DNA of 64,000 bases from Chitinophaga sp. sic0106 (lineage in GTDB: Bacteria; Bacteroidota; Bacteroidia; Chitinophagales; Chitinophagaceae), in the NCBI RefSeq assembly GCF_019219075.1, contig NZ_JAHUWJ010000016.1:107781-171780 (forward strand), in the 5' to 3' direction. The translations under genes and the position numbers were made by a program. A model generated the notes under the pieces. The model had not been told where the DNA came from and searched no databases. It saw nothing but the letters and a program-made list of their open reading frames with translations. Below, piece after piece: positions 56,331 through 63,987 of this stretch; the stretch's first letter is position 1, and the number at the start of each line of letters is the position of its first letter.

Positions 56331-57863
56331 ATGAAGAAAAAAATACCTGCTGGTAAAGGGTTCTCTCCTTTCAAAGAAAACAAATCCGGCAAATCAGAAA
56401 AACCGGCAGCAGGCAACCGCAACCGCCCTTCCTTCGATGGTGAAAGGCCTGGAAGAGCATCTGCAAACGATGATACACGCAAGCGCAGCTTCGGCAAAGC
56501 GGAAGATGGCGACGCCCCTTTCCGCAAACGTACCGCCGGTAAAGATGCGCAGGATGAAAAACCAGCGTTTCGTAAACGCACTTTTACTAAAGACGGTCAG
56601 GACGAAAAACCTGCTTTCCGTAAACGCACCTTTACCAAAGATGGTCAGGACGAAAAACCTGCCTTCCGTGGTAAACGTCCGTTCAATAAAGACGACCAGG
56701 ACGAAAAGCCTGCTTTCCGCGGTAAACGTCCGTTCAACAAAGATGGCCAGGATGAAAAGCCTGCTTTCCGTGGTAAACGTCCGTTCAACAAAGATGGCCA
56801 GGATGAAAAGCCTGCCTTCCGCGGTAAACGTCCGTTCAACAAAGATGGCCAGGATGAAAAGCCTGCTTTCCGTGGTAAACGTTCTTTTGAGTCTGACAAA
56901 CCAGGTCGCAAAAAACCTGACAACTATAAAACTTCCAGCGAAAGTAGCTTCCATGGTGAATTTGATGGCGACAAATCTGCTAAAGAAACACCTAGTGGCT
57001 TTAACCGCAAGAAATTCTTTGATCGTACCAACGATCGTTTCACGGATAAGCACGAACGCCGCAGGACACCGATAAAAAAAGGAGAAAGCGCTGCTCCCGC
57101 CTTTAAAAAAGAAGGAAAGGAGAAAAAGGAAAGCATTTTCGGCCCTGGTGAAATGCCGCTGAATAAATTCATTGCCCATTCCGGCCTCTGCTCACGCAGA
57201 AAGGCGGTGGACTATATCCGCGAAGGAAAAGTAACCGTTAACGGAGAGGTAATAAAAGAACCTGCTACCAAGGTAACAGCAAAAGATAACATAGCGCTGC
57301 TGGACAAGAAACTGACGATACAGAAAAATCTCGTTTACATCCTGCTGAACAAACCAAAAGGTTATATCACCACCACCGATGATCCGGAAGGTCGCAGAAC
57401 TGTAATGGATCTTATCGAAGATGCAGTAGAAGAAGAAAGAGTGTACCCTGTGGGCCGTTTGGACCGCAATACCTCCGGTTTGCTGCTGCTCACCAACGAT
57501 GGTGAACTGGCGCAGAAACTGGCGCATCCTAAACATAACATCAAAAAAATCTACCAGGTAGAACTCGACAAACCGTTGACCAAAGCTGATTCTGAAAAGA
57601 TAGTGGCGGGCCTGACACTGGAAGATGGCGTTGCCTTCGTAGATGCGTTGGGGTATATCGATCCTAAGGATAAAAAACAGGTTGGTATCGAAATCCATAG
57701 TGGTAAGAACCGTATCGTACGCCGTATTTTCGAGCACCTGGAGTACAACGTAGAAAAACTGGATCGCGTGATGTATGCGGGGCTCACCAAGAAAAACCTG
57801 AACCGTGGCCAGTGGCGTTTCCTCACTGAGAAAGAAATCATACTGCTGAAACACTTCAAATAA
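56331..57863 (+). CDS. RsuA/RluB-family pseudouridine synthase with repeat-rich N-terminal tail
   Basis: 510 residues, about 250 of which are an extra, strongly basic and disordered N-terminal region. Residues ~71-186 repeat a KDGQDEKPAFRGKRPF unit seven times. After more Lys/Arg-rich sequence, an S4 RNA-binding domain begins near residue 275 (MPLNKFIAHSGLCSRRKAVDYIREGKVTVNG), then the RsuA-type catalytic domain with LNKPKGYITTTDDPEGRRTV and the catalytic Asp in VGRLDRNTSGLLLLTNDG, then QVGIEIHSGKNRIVRRIFEHL. It should convert a uridine of rRNA (23S or 16S) to pseudouridine. The tail is likely to increase RNA affinity. Followed at 14 bases by another synthase. Confidence 0.94.
   Translation: MKKKIPAGKGFSPFKENKSGKSEKPAAGNRNRPSFDGERPGRASANDDTRKRSFGKAEDGDAPFRKRTAGKDAQDEKPAFRKRTFTKDGQDEKPAFRKRTFTKDGQDEKPAFRGKRPFNKDDQDEKPAFRGKRPFNKDGQDEKPAFRGKRPFNKDGQDEKPAFRGKRPFNKDGQDEKPAFRGKRSFESDKPGRKKPDNYKTSSESSFHGEFDGDKSAKETPSGFNRKKFFDRTNDRFTDKHERRRTPIKKGESAAPAFKKEGKEKKESIFGPGEMPLNKFIAHSGLCSRRKAVDYIREGKVTVNGEVIKEPATKVTAKDNIALLDKKLTIQKNLVYILLNKPKGYITTTDDPEGRRTVMDLIEDAVEEERVYPVGRLDRNTSGLLLLTNDGELAQKLAHPKHNIKKIYQVELDKPLTKADSEKIVAGLTLEDGVAFVDALGYIDPKDKKQVGIEIHSGKNRIVRRIFEHLEYNVEKLDRVMYAGLTKKNLNRGQWRFLTEKEIILLKHFK
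56541..56888 (+). repeat. Seven in-frame 48/51-base tandem repeats
   Basis: Seven units encode variants of KDGQDEKPAFRGKRPF: the first two 16 residues long (with RKRTF), the other five 17 (with RGKRPF or RGKRSF). The later units are almost identical as DNA, indicating recent expansion by slippage or recombination. No spacers of CRISPR type are present. Confidence 0.9.
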
Positions 57864-57876
57864 TTGGCTGGCACAG

Positions 57877-58599
57877 ATGCGTATAGAAGAGCATATTATT
57901 TTAGAAACACCGGATTTCGTTATCCTCAACAAGCCATCGGGAATGCTGACATTACCCGATCGCCATGATAACGAGTTAACATCGTTGCTGGGGCTGTTGA
58001 GAAAGCATTATGGCGAAATTTTCACCGTACATCGACTGGATCGTGACACGAGTGGTATTATCCTGTTTGCCCGTAACGAGGCGGCACATAAATACTATTC
58101 CCAACTTTTCGAGAGCAGGGAGGTGAAAAAGTTTTACCTGGCGATGGTTACCGGACAGCTGGTTCCTAAGGAGGGCAGTGTGGATGAAGCCATTATGGAG
58201 CATCCGGTGGTGAAAGGTAAGATGGTAACTAACAGACGCGGTAAAGCCTCTCTGACGGATTATAAAGTACTGGAAGAGTTTGGATTACTGAGCCTGGTAA
58301 AATTACAGATTCATACCGGCCGTACGCATCAGATCAGGGTGCATATGAAACACCTGGGTCATCCGGTGGCTGTGGATGAGATGTATGGCACGGGTGAGCC
58401 GATCAGGCTTTCCGCTATTAAGAAAAAGTTCAAGCTGGGTAAGTATGTGGAAGAAGAACGTCCGCTGCTGAGCAGGCTGGCATTGCATGCTGCTGAGCTG
58501 GAGTTTAAGGACCAGCAGGGGAATGTACAACTGGTGGAAGCGCCGTTGCCAAAGGATATGGCGGCGTTGCTCAATCAGCTACGTAAACATAAAAGCTAG
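57877..58599 (+). CDS. RluA-family pseudouridine synthase
   Basis: 240 residues. Catalytic motif VHRLDRDTSGIILFARN (Asp in HRLD), SFA-type strands YLAMVTGQLVPKEGSVDEAI, LVKLQIHTGRTHQIRVHMKHLGHPVAVDEMYG, all typical of RluA-type enzymes lacking an S4 domain (RluA or RluC-short rather than RluD). Target uridines in 23S rRNA or tRNA cannot be chosen from sequence. It starts 13 bases after the previous synthase stop, so the two are co-transcribed. A strong terminator follows. Confidence 0.94.
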   Translation: MRIEEHIILETPDFVILNKPSGMLTLPDRHDNELTSLLGLLRKHYGEIFTVHRLDRDTSGIILFARNEAAHKYYSQLFESREVKKFYLAMVTGQLVPKEGSVDEAIMEHPVVKGKMVTNRRGKASLTDYKVLEEFGLLSLVKLQIHTGRTHQIRVHMKHLGHPVAVDEMYGTGEPIRLSAIKKKFKLGKYVEEERPLLSRLALHAAELEFKDQQGNVQLVEAPLPKDMAALLNQLRKHKS

Positions 58600-58622
58600 T
58601 ATAAGAGCTATATATTTTTAGA

Positions 58623-58649
58623 AGACCGCCTGATGGCGGTCTTTTTTTT
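58623..58649 (+). terminator. Terminator of the pseudouridine synthase operon
   Basis: A perfect 8-bp stem (58623-58630 with 58635-58642, loop TGAT) is followed by seven T residues, 23 bases past the stop. Confidence 0.9.
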
Positions 58650-58653
58650 GCGC

Positions 58654-58717
58654 AGTCCCCTGGCCTGCGGTCAGGGGACTACGCTTTATTGACGGGCCGG
58701 TGGCCCGTCAATAAAGC
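58654..58717. repeat. Two tandem strong hairpins between terminators
   Basis: Hairpin 1 pairs 58654-58662 with 58672-58680 (9 bp). Hairpin 2 pairs 58683-58698 with 58702-58717 (16 bp, perfect, loop GGT). Neither has a T-tract. They sit between the plus terminator of the synthase operon and the minus terminator of the peroxiredoxin gene. Confidence 0.7.
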
Positions 58718-58751
58718 GGGACAGCATCACTCATGCGCTTTTATATGGCAT

Positions 58752-58778
58752 AAAAAAAACGGGGAAAAATCCCCGTTT
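58752..58778 (-). terminator. Terminator of the peroxiredoxin gene
   Basis: Stem 58757-58764 with 58771-58778 (AAACGGGG type, loop of 6), followed on the minus strand by a T-run (58752-58759), about 80 bases past the peroxiredoxin stop. Confidence 0.8.
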
Positions 58779-58860
58779 CGTAAAAATCAAAAACCAACCA
58801 TTAAAAAATCTTTATCGGATAAAATCTTTACCTGGTGGTGGAGTAAAGATTCCGGTAATA

Positions 58861-59496
58861 TTATTTGTTTGGTTGTGGTGTTGTTCTCAGATAAGGCTTA
58901 ATGATTTTATGGCCTTTCGGAAAACGTTCCGGGATGTCGGCGGTAGGCACTGCAGCCGTAACGATAACATCTTCACCGTCTTTCCAGTCCGCAGGCGTAG
59001 CAACACTGTACTGCGCGGTGAGCTGGAGGGAGTCAATCACTCTGAGTACTTCAAAGAAGTTTCTGCCAGTGGAGGCAGGGTAAGTGATTGTGAGTTTAAC
59101 TTTTTTGTCTGGTCCGATGATAAACAGGGATCTGACAGTAAAAGTTTCTGAGGCATTAGGATGAATCATGCCATACAGGTTAGCCACTGTTTTGTCTTCG
59201 TCAGCGATAATAGGAAAAGTAACGTCACAGTTTTGTGTTTCGTTGATATCACCTATCCAGCTTTGATGTTTATCCAATGGATCAACGCTGAGGGCCAGCA
59301 CTTTAACATTGCGTTTAGCAAACTCGCCGTTAAGTAATGCTGTTTTTCCGAGCTCGGTGGTACATACTGGTGTAAAATCTGCAGGATGCGAGAAAAGTAC
59401 GCCCCAGCTGTCTCCAAGGTAATCGTAAAAATTTATTTCTCCTAATGTCGTTCTAGCTGTAAAGTTGGGAGCTGTATCGCCCAGTCTTAAACTCAT
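58861..59496 (-). CDS. 1-Cys peroxiredoxin (Prx6/AhpC family)
   Basis: 211 residues. The peroxidatic cysteine is Cys45 in SHPADFTPVCTTELG. The start MSLRLGDTAPNFTA and the C-terminal extended region (PYLRTTPQPNK) fit the Prx6 group, which has a long C-terminal arm. A second cysteine (QNCDVTF, about residue 91) occupies the place seen in other Prx6 proteins and is not a resolving Cys in the 2-Cys sense. It reduces peroxides in the cytoplasm; reductant unknown. Between it and the next gene there is a ~280-base gap with only a weak -7-like box (59517-59524). Confidence 0.95.
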   Translation of the reverse strand: MSLRLGDTAPNFTARTTLGEINFYDYLGDSWGVLFSHPADFTPVCTTELGKTALLNGEFAKRNVKVLALSVDPLDKHQSWIGDINETQNCDVTFPIIADEDKTVANLYGMIHPNASETFTVRSLFIIGPDKKVKLTITYPASTGRNFFEVLRVIDSLQLTAQYSVATPADWKDGEDVIVTAAVPTADIPERFPKGHKIIKPYLRTTPQPNK

Positions 59497-59776
59497 AGTT
59501 TTACGATTTACTTGACCAAAAATAGTATTTTCCTATAAAAGTTATAGACTTTAAGGGAACTTTTTCTTTTTTTTCAAGCCTTTGTGATGGGCGGAACAAA
59601 TGGGGTTAACAAACAGGGGTTATCAAACAAGGACAAATAAGGGTTAATTCATCTGGATAAAAGCTTTGACAGCCAGGCCGTTAGTGGGGTTAACAAGATC
59701 CGGTGGTACATTTGGCTGCAGTCAGGCCTGTACACTGCCGGCGAATTCAGCCTGGCTTAAAAAATCATTAATATTT
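59497..59776. other. Gap between peroxiredoxin and the small unknown gene
   Basis: A 280-base stretch. I see no convincing gene, hairpin or repeat. TATTTTTG (minus, 59517-59524) 21 bases before the peroxiredoxin ATG matches the -7 consensus without a -33 box. Confidence 0.5.
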
Positions 59777-60130
59777 TCAGGAGGCGGCATGATGCAGCTG
59801 CCAGGCATAATAGGCCAGGCTGAACTTCATATCATCTGTCAGATCTGCCTCCTGACGGGCAGCTGCATCTTCCAGCTCCAATTCAAGGTATCCCAGGTAT
59901 AGGTCGTAATTACGTTCCAAAGCTTTGACACAATGCCGGATCCGCTTGTTGATATCCTTGCGGGCCGCTGGCGGTAGCACGGGTTTTTCCGGCTCCTGCG
60001 GCGTTGCTGGTAAAGCGACTATTTTGCCTTTTTCTTCTGCAACTTCCTCCATCTCCAGCCAGTTAACCCGCTGCAGAATAGCACCAATTGGAAGCGGCTG
60101 CCGACTACTGATTGTACGTGCTGTGTTCAT
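59777..60130 (-). CDS. Small hypothetical protein divergent from the WYL regulator
   Basis: 117 residues, no recognised family. A polar N-terminal third with a Pro/Glu-rich linker (ATPQEPEKPVLPP) is followed by a helical part (DINKRIRHCVKALERNYDLYLGYLELELEDAAARQEADLTDD) ending HHAAS. There is no signal peptide or membrane helix. The codon pattern looks like coding sequence, and the start lies 100 bases from the divergent WYL gene start, as expected of a real gene pair. It may still be a spurious frame; function unknown. Confidence 0.6.
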   Translation of the reverse strand: MNTARTISSRQPLPIGAILQRVNWLEMEEVAEEKGKIVALPATPQEPEKPVLPPAARKDINKRIRHCVKALERNYDLYLGYLELELEDAAARQEADLTDDMKFSLAYYAWQLHHAAS

Positions 60131-60230
60131 TGCCTTCAGATTTAATTACTATACAAAAGTACCCGGCCGTTACGCAGAGGATATGCGTAGTGAAAACATT
60201 TCTGTATTTTTAATCCAAATTATTTTGTTA

Positions 60231-61235
60231 GTGCCAAAGAATAAAGATGCAGTATCGCGATACCGCTGGATAGATGAGCGATTACGCAATAAACGACTGC
60301 CAAAGCCCACCCTGGAAAACCTGATAGAGTACGTTTCTGAAAAAATGGATGCCGTTTTGTCTACCCGTACCATACAGAAAGATATACAGGATATGCGGCA
60401 GGGCCCGGAACTCAACTACATGGCGCCCATCGTATACGACCGGGCCACCAAAACATACCGCTATGCTGATGAAAACTATTCCATCAGCCAGCTCCCTATT
60501 GAAGAAGCTGACCTCCAGGGCCTCGAAATCGCTATCGGTATCCTGGAACAGTTCAGAAGTCTGCCTGTAGTACAGCAATTTGAAGATTCCATCCTGAAAA
60601 TAGCTGCCAGCCTTAAAATAAACAGGGAAGCCCTGCAAAACCAGGGACTGATTAAGTTTGCGCGTACCACACAGTATAAAGGAGCCGAACACATACCTTT
60701 TATCGTAGATGCTATTAAAAACCTGGAGATAATCCGCGTCGCCTACCAGAGCTTTGAGCGCGATGAGCCTAAAGAACACTGGGTAGAACCTTATCACCTG
60801 CGGGAATACCAGCACCGGTTTTACCTCATCGGTAAAAGTCAGCAAACGCGCGGTGGTGCAGTACTTACCTTCGCGCTGGATCGCGTAGTGGAAATATGGC
60901 CCACCATGAAACACTTTGATCAAAAGAACTTCGACGATGCCAGCTACTTCAAACATGCCATCGGCATCACGGTATCAGATGGTGATCCGGAAGAAGTGCT
61001 GTTGTCATTTACGCCGCGACAGGCCAAATACATTAAATCACAGCCCATACATGCTTCGCAGAAAGTGTTAAAGGACACAGACAAAGAATGCCATATTTCC
61101 CTGCAGGTAGTAGTAAATCCGGAGCTGATTATGACCCTGTTGAGCTATGGCGCTAACGTGAAAGTATTACAGCCACAATCGCTGGCCGGGAAAATGAAGG
61201 AAGAGGCAACACAGATGCTGAAGAATTATAAATAA
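60231..61235 (+). CDS. WYL-domain transcriptional regulator
   Basis: 334 residues from GTG 60231, chosen because the product then opens VPKNKDAVSRYRWIDERLRN, like other Bacteroidota WYL proteins; the frame is open upstream to 59925, but that part overlaps the divergent gene and looks non-coding. N-terminal winged helix (~10-75; TLENLIEYVSEKM, TIQKDIQDMRQ) binds DNA. A WYL domain (~150-240; IRVAYQSFERDEPKEHWVEPYHLREYQHRFYLIGK) and C-terminal WCX-like part (VSDGDPEEVLLSFTPRQAKYIKSQP) would sense a ligand, possibly nucleic acid. No defence genes are adjacent, so its target is unclear. Ends near a large hairpin. Confidence 0.88.
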   Translation: MPKNKDAVSRYRWIDERLRNKRLPKPTLENLIEYVSEKMDAVLSTRTIQKDIQDMRQGPELNYMAPIVYDRATKTYRYADENYSISQLPIEEADLQGLEIAIGILEQFRSLPVVQQFEDSILKIAASLKINREALQNQGLIKFARTTQYKGAEHIPFIVDAIKNLEIIRVAYQSFERDEPKEHWVEPYHLREYQHRFYLIGKSQQTRGGAVLTFALDRVVEIWPTMKHFDQKNFDDASYFKHAIGITVSDGDPEEVLLSFTPRQAKYIKSQPIHASQKVLKDTDKECHISLQVVVNPELIMTLLSYGANVKVLQPQSLAGKMKEEATQMLKNYK

Positions 61236-61257
61236 ACCACCGCAGGTGGCCCCAAAT

Positions 61258-61302
61258 TTAAGGGGGAGAACGAAAGCCGAAAGCTTACGTTCTCCCCCTT
61301 AA
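61258..61302. terminator. Hairpin shared by WYL and LolA-like genes
   Basis: A perfect 15-bp stem (61258-61272 with 61288-61302, 15-base loop containing a small AAGC/GCTT helix) stands in the convergent gap. There is no strong T-tract, so it is a probable rather than certain terminator for both. Confidence 0.7.
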
Positions 61303-61321
61303 AAATTTAATGCAATATATG

Positions 61322-62062
61322 TTATTGTTGCTGTTGCTTCGGCTTTGTAAACAGGCTGTCGGCCACCGGCTGGTTGACCGTCATTTTGTTGATCTTCAGC
61401 GTCATCATACCTCCGCCTTGCGTGCTGGTAGCAGGATATACATAACCTTCCGGATTTTTGCTGTAATCTGCAAATTCTGATATCAGCTCCTGCTCTTTGC
61501 CTTGAATCTTTACAGAATTTAAAGCGCGTACAATGTAGTAAGAGTTGGCATCCAGGAACACATAACCTACATTTCCTTCTTTGGTAGTAACCTTCAGCTT
61601 ATAAGCAGGCTTACCTTCTACGGTATCTTTTCCTACCAACGCCACCTGTTTACCTTTGGCTGCATAATCATACAGTTCACTACCGGAAATATCCAGCATA
61701 CCTTTCATTGCATTGTAAGTGGCAGAATCCATATCCTCCGGGCTCAGCTGGCCCATTACCGGCATCCAGATCCAGCCGGATTTCTGATTCAGCACCTGCA
61801 CATTGCTGGTCCCCATCACTTCAAATTCAAGTCGCATTGACTTATTATTCTGTCCCCATTTTTTGAAGGGAATTTCCTGGCCTTGCGCCATGGTAACACC
61901 TTCTACATACTGGGTCTTTACGCCTGAAATTTTAGCTACTCCACCCATTGCTGCATAGTGTTTATTTAAAACGTCGGTGAGCGACTGACCAAAGGAATTC
62001 GTTACGGCCATCACCATCAGCAACACCAACACACTTAGATACTTAACTGGTTTCATAATCAT
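61322..62062 (-). CDS. Exported LolA-like protein (outer-membrane lipoprotein-sorting fold)
   Basis: 246 residues. A signal peptide (to SFGQ, ~26; ATG 62056 two codons later is an equally good start). The mature part alternates strand-rich segments (QYVEGVTMAQGQEIPFKKWGQNNKSMRLEFEV, KLKVTTKEGNVGYVFLDANSYYIVRALNSVK) like the LolA/LolB half-barrel and DUF4292-type proteins. It ends with a glutamine run (KQQQQ). A role in handling lipoproteins or lipids in the periplasm is a family-based suggestion. It stands alone, divergent from the adenine deaminase. Confidence 0.85.
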   Translation of the reverse strand: MIMKPVKYLSVLVLLMVMAVTNSFGQSLTDVLNKHYAAMGGVAKISGVKTQYVEGVTMAQGQEIPFKKWGQNNKSMRLEFEVMGTSNVQVLNQKSGWIWMPVMGQLSPEDMDSATYNAMKGMLDISGSELYDYAAKGKQVALVGKDTVEGKPAYKLKVTTKEGNVGYVFLDANSYYIVRALNSVKIQGKEQELISEFADYSKNPEGYVYPATSTQGGGMMTLKINKMTVNQPVADSLFTKPKQQQQ

Positions 62063-62155
62063 AATTTATCGAATAAAGATAACATAAAAACGTTTCCACC
62101 AAATTCTCCCCCTATCCTTTCTGTCAAACTCCGTGCTAATGATTAGATTTACAAT

Positions 62156-63787
62156 ATGAATAAATTTGAAATTACCGGAAACCTGGTAGATGTACTTCAA
62201 CAGGAAATATACCCTGCTACCCTGCAGGTGCAAGACGGTCGGATCAATAAGATAACACGCCTGGAAAAGCCCTGTGATGGCTATATTATGCCGGGATTTA
62301 CAGATGCGCACGTACACGTGGAAAGCTCCATGCTCATACCTTCGGAATTTGCCCGTATGGCGGTGGTGCACGGTACCGTGGCCACCATCAGTGATCCACA
62401 TGAAATAGCCAATGTATTGGGTGTGGCAGGTGTGGAGTATATGCTCGAAAATGGCAAAACGGTTCCTTTTAAATTTAATTTTGGTGCACCTTCCTGTGTA
62501 CCGGCCACCACTTTTGAAACAGCCGGCGCCACCGTGACGGCTGCCGACGTAGCGCAGCTCCTGCTTCGCAACGATATTAAATACCTCACTGAAATGATGA
62601 ACTTCCCGGGTGTGCTGCATCATGACCCGGAGGTAATGGCCAAAATAGCTGCCGCGAAATCCATGAATAAGCCCGTGGATGGCCATGCACCAGGCCTGCG
62701 CGGCGAAGATGCCCGCAATTATATCAACGCCGGTATCAGTACTGATCACGAGTGCTTTACCATTGAAGAAGCGAGGGAAAAATTATCCTATGGCATGCAT
62801 TTACTTATCCGCGAAGGAAGCGCTGCCAAAAACTTTGAAGCACTCATTCCGCTGCTACCTGACTATTATGAAAAAATAATGTTCTGCAGTGATGATAAAC
62901 ACCCTGACAGTCTCGAAGACGGCCACATCAACCTGCTCGTAAAACGCTCGCTGGCAAAGGGAATGGACCTGTTCAAAACATTGCGTGCAGCCTGCGTAAA
63001 TCCAGTACTGCACTATCAGTTGGATAATGGGTTATTGAGAGAAGAAGACGCTGCCGATTTCATTATGGTGGATAACCTGGAAGATTTCAATATAGTCGGT
63101 ACCTGGATCAACGGAATCAAAGTAGCGGAGCATGGTAAAACCCTCATCCAGTCAGTAGCTGCGGACACAATCAACAACTTCGATTGTACCCCCAAAACCA
63201 CGGAGGACTTCATGATTCCTGCCCTGCACAGCACACAGAAAGTACCTGTAATTGGTGCTATTGAAGGCGAGCTGATTACCAATAAACTCAGCGCTATCCT
63301 GAAAGCGGAGGATGGCCATCTCCCTGGTGATATCAACCAGGATGTACTTAAACTCACGGTAGTTAACAGGTATCGTAATGCTGCACCGGCACTGAGTTTC
63401 ATAAAAGGATTCGGGTTAAAGGAAGGGGCAATTGCCTCTTCGGTGGCGCATGATAGCCATAACATTATCGCAGTAGGGGCTGATGATGAAAGTATTTGCG
63501 CGGCAGTGAATGCCGTAATAGCTGCCAAAGGCGGTATCAGCCTCGTACGTAACGGTAAAGCGGAAGTACTGGCATTACCTGTAGCCGGCTTGATGAGTAA
63601 CCTCGACGGCCATACGATTGCTGCACAATACAAGGCATTGGACAAAGCAGCAAAAGAACTGGGATCACCGCTGGCTTCCCCTTTCATGACCTTATCCTTC
63701 ATGGCTTTGCTGGTAATTCCACATCTGAAGCTGAGTGACCTCGGACTGTTTGACGGTGATACTTTTACATTTGTAACCCCTGAATGA
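62156..63787 (+). CDS. ade: Adenine deaminase
   Basis: 543 residues, close to the usual ~570. The metal-binding motif DAHVHVESSM and HGTVATISDPHEIANVLG are typical of bacterial Ade (amidohydrolase family). Further conserved parts are LTEMMNFPGVLHHDPEVMAKI, VDGHAPGLRG, STDHECFTIEEA, and the FCSDDKHPDSL segment; the C-terminal half has KGFGLKEGAIASSVAHDSHNIIAVG. It converts adenine to hypoxanthine and ammonia in purine salvage. Start is the first ATG in a well-matched region. The following ~210 bases are noncoding with a terminator. Confidence 0.96.
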   Translation: MNKFEITGNLVDVLQQEIYPATLQVQDGRINKITRLEKPCDGYIMPGFTDAHVHVESSMLIPSEFARMAVVHGTVATISDPHEIANVLGVAGVEYMLENGKTVPFKFNFGAPSCVPATTFETAGATVTAADVAQLLLRNDIKYLTEMMNFPGVLHHDPEVMAKIAAAKSMNKPVDGHAPGLRGEDARNYINAGISTDHECFTIEEAREKLSYGMHLLIREGSAAKNFEALIPLLPDYYEKIMFCSDDKHPDSLEDGHINLLVKRSLAKGMDLFKTLRAACVNPVLHYQLDNGLLREEDAADFIMVDNLEDFNIVGTWINGIKVAEHGKTLIQSVAADTINNFDCTPKTTEDFMIPALHSTQKVPVIGAIEGELITNKLSAILKAEDGHLPGDINQDVLKLTVVNRYRNAAPALSFIKGFGLKEGAIASSVAHDSHNIIAVGADDESICAAVNAVIAAKGGISLVRNGKAEVLALPVAGLMSNLDGHTIAAQYKALDKAAKELGSPLASPFMTLSFMALLVIPHLKLSDLGLFDGDTFTFVTPE

Positions 63788-63823
63788 AAATAAAAATGGC
63801 CGGATGTATCAAAACTAAACGAA

Positions 63824-63867
63824 GGCCCTGAGAATTACTCAGGTGAGTGCACGACTCCATCAGGGCC
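63824..63867 (+). ncRNA. Possible structured RNA element after ade
   Basis: An 8-bp stem (63824-63831 with 63860-63867) encloses a smaller GAGT/ACTC hairpin (63845-63857). A competing perfect 6-bp hairpin uses 63827-63832 with 63838-63843, so two folds exclude each other. It is followed 90 bases later by a terminator. Whether this is an independent RNA, a leader of a gene beyond the window, or part of the ade 3' end is not clear. Confidence 0.35.
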
Positions 63868-63958
63868 CCGAATAAAAAGAGGTACTGTTTTGATTTCCAA
63901 AAAAAGCAGAACTTTATTTTAAGGAAGACCTGGTTTTTATGGCAAGGTTTATCCTGTG

Positions 63959-63987
63959 CAGGCAGACTTAGGTCTGCCTGTTTTATT
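63959..63987 (+). terminator. Terminator at the right end of the window
   Basis: A perfect 9-bp stem (63959-63967 with 63972-63980, loop TTAG) followed by TTTTATT. It would end a transcript from ade or from the structured element upstream. Confidence 0.85.

Noticed and set aside
56541..56888. Possible CRISPR array
   Set aside because: Units are contiguous, in frame, 48 or 51 bases, with no unique spacers and no cas genes.
56394..57179. Minus-strand frames opposite the repeat-rich synthase (261 and 92 residues)
   Set aside because: They simply mirror the tandem repeat in another frame; the plus frame connects to a clear S4 and catalytic domain.
58689..58901. 70-residue plus frame between synthase and peroxiredoxin
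   Set aside because: It runs through two hairpins and a terminator and into the peroxiredoxin 3' end; no start signal.
59925..60230. N-terminal extension of the WYL protein
   Set aside because: It overlaps the divergent small gene and does not resemble the family; the GTG at 60231 restores a typical N-terminus.
60282..60956. 224-residue minus frame over the WYL gene
   Set aside because: Antisense shadow; it has no recognisable domain, and the plus frame is a full WYL protein.
62066..62749. 227-residue minus frame over adenine deaminase
   Set aside because: Antisense shadow of a well-conserved enzyme.
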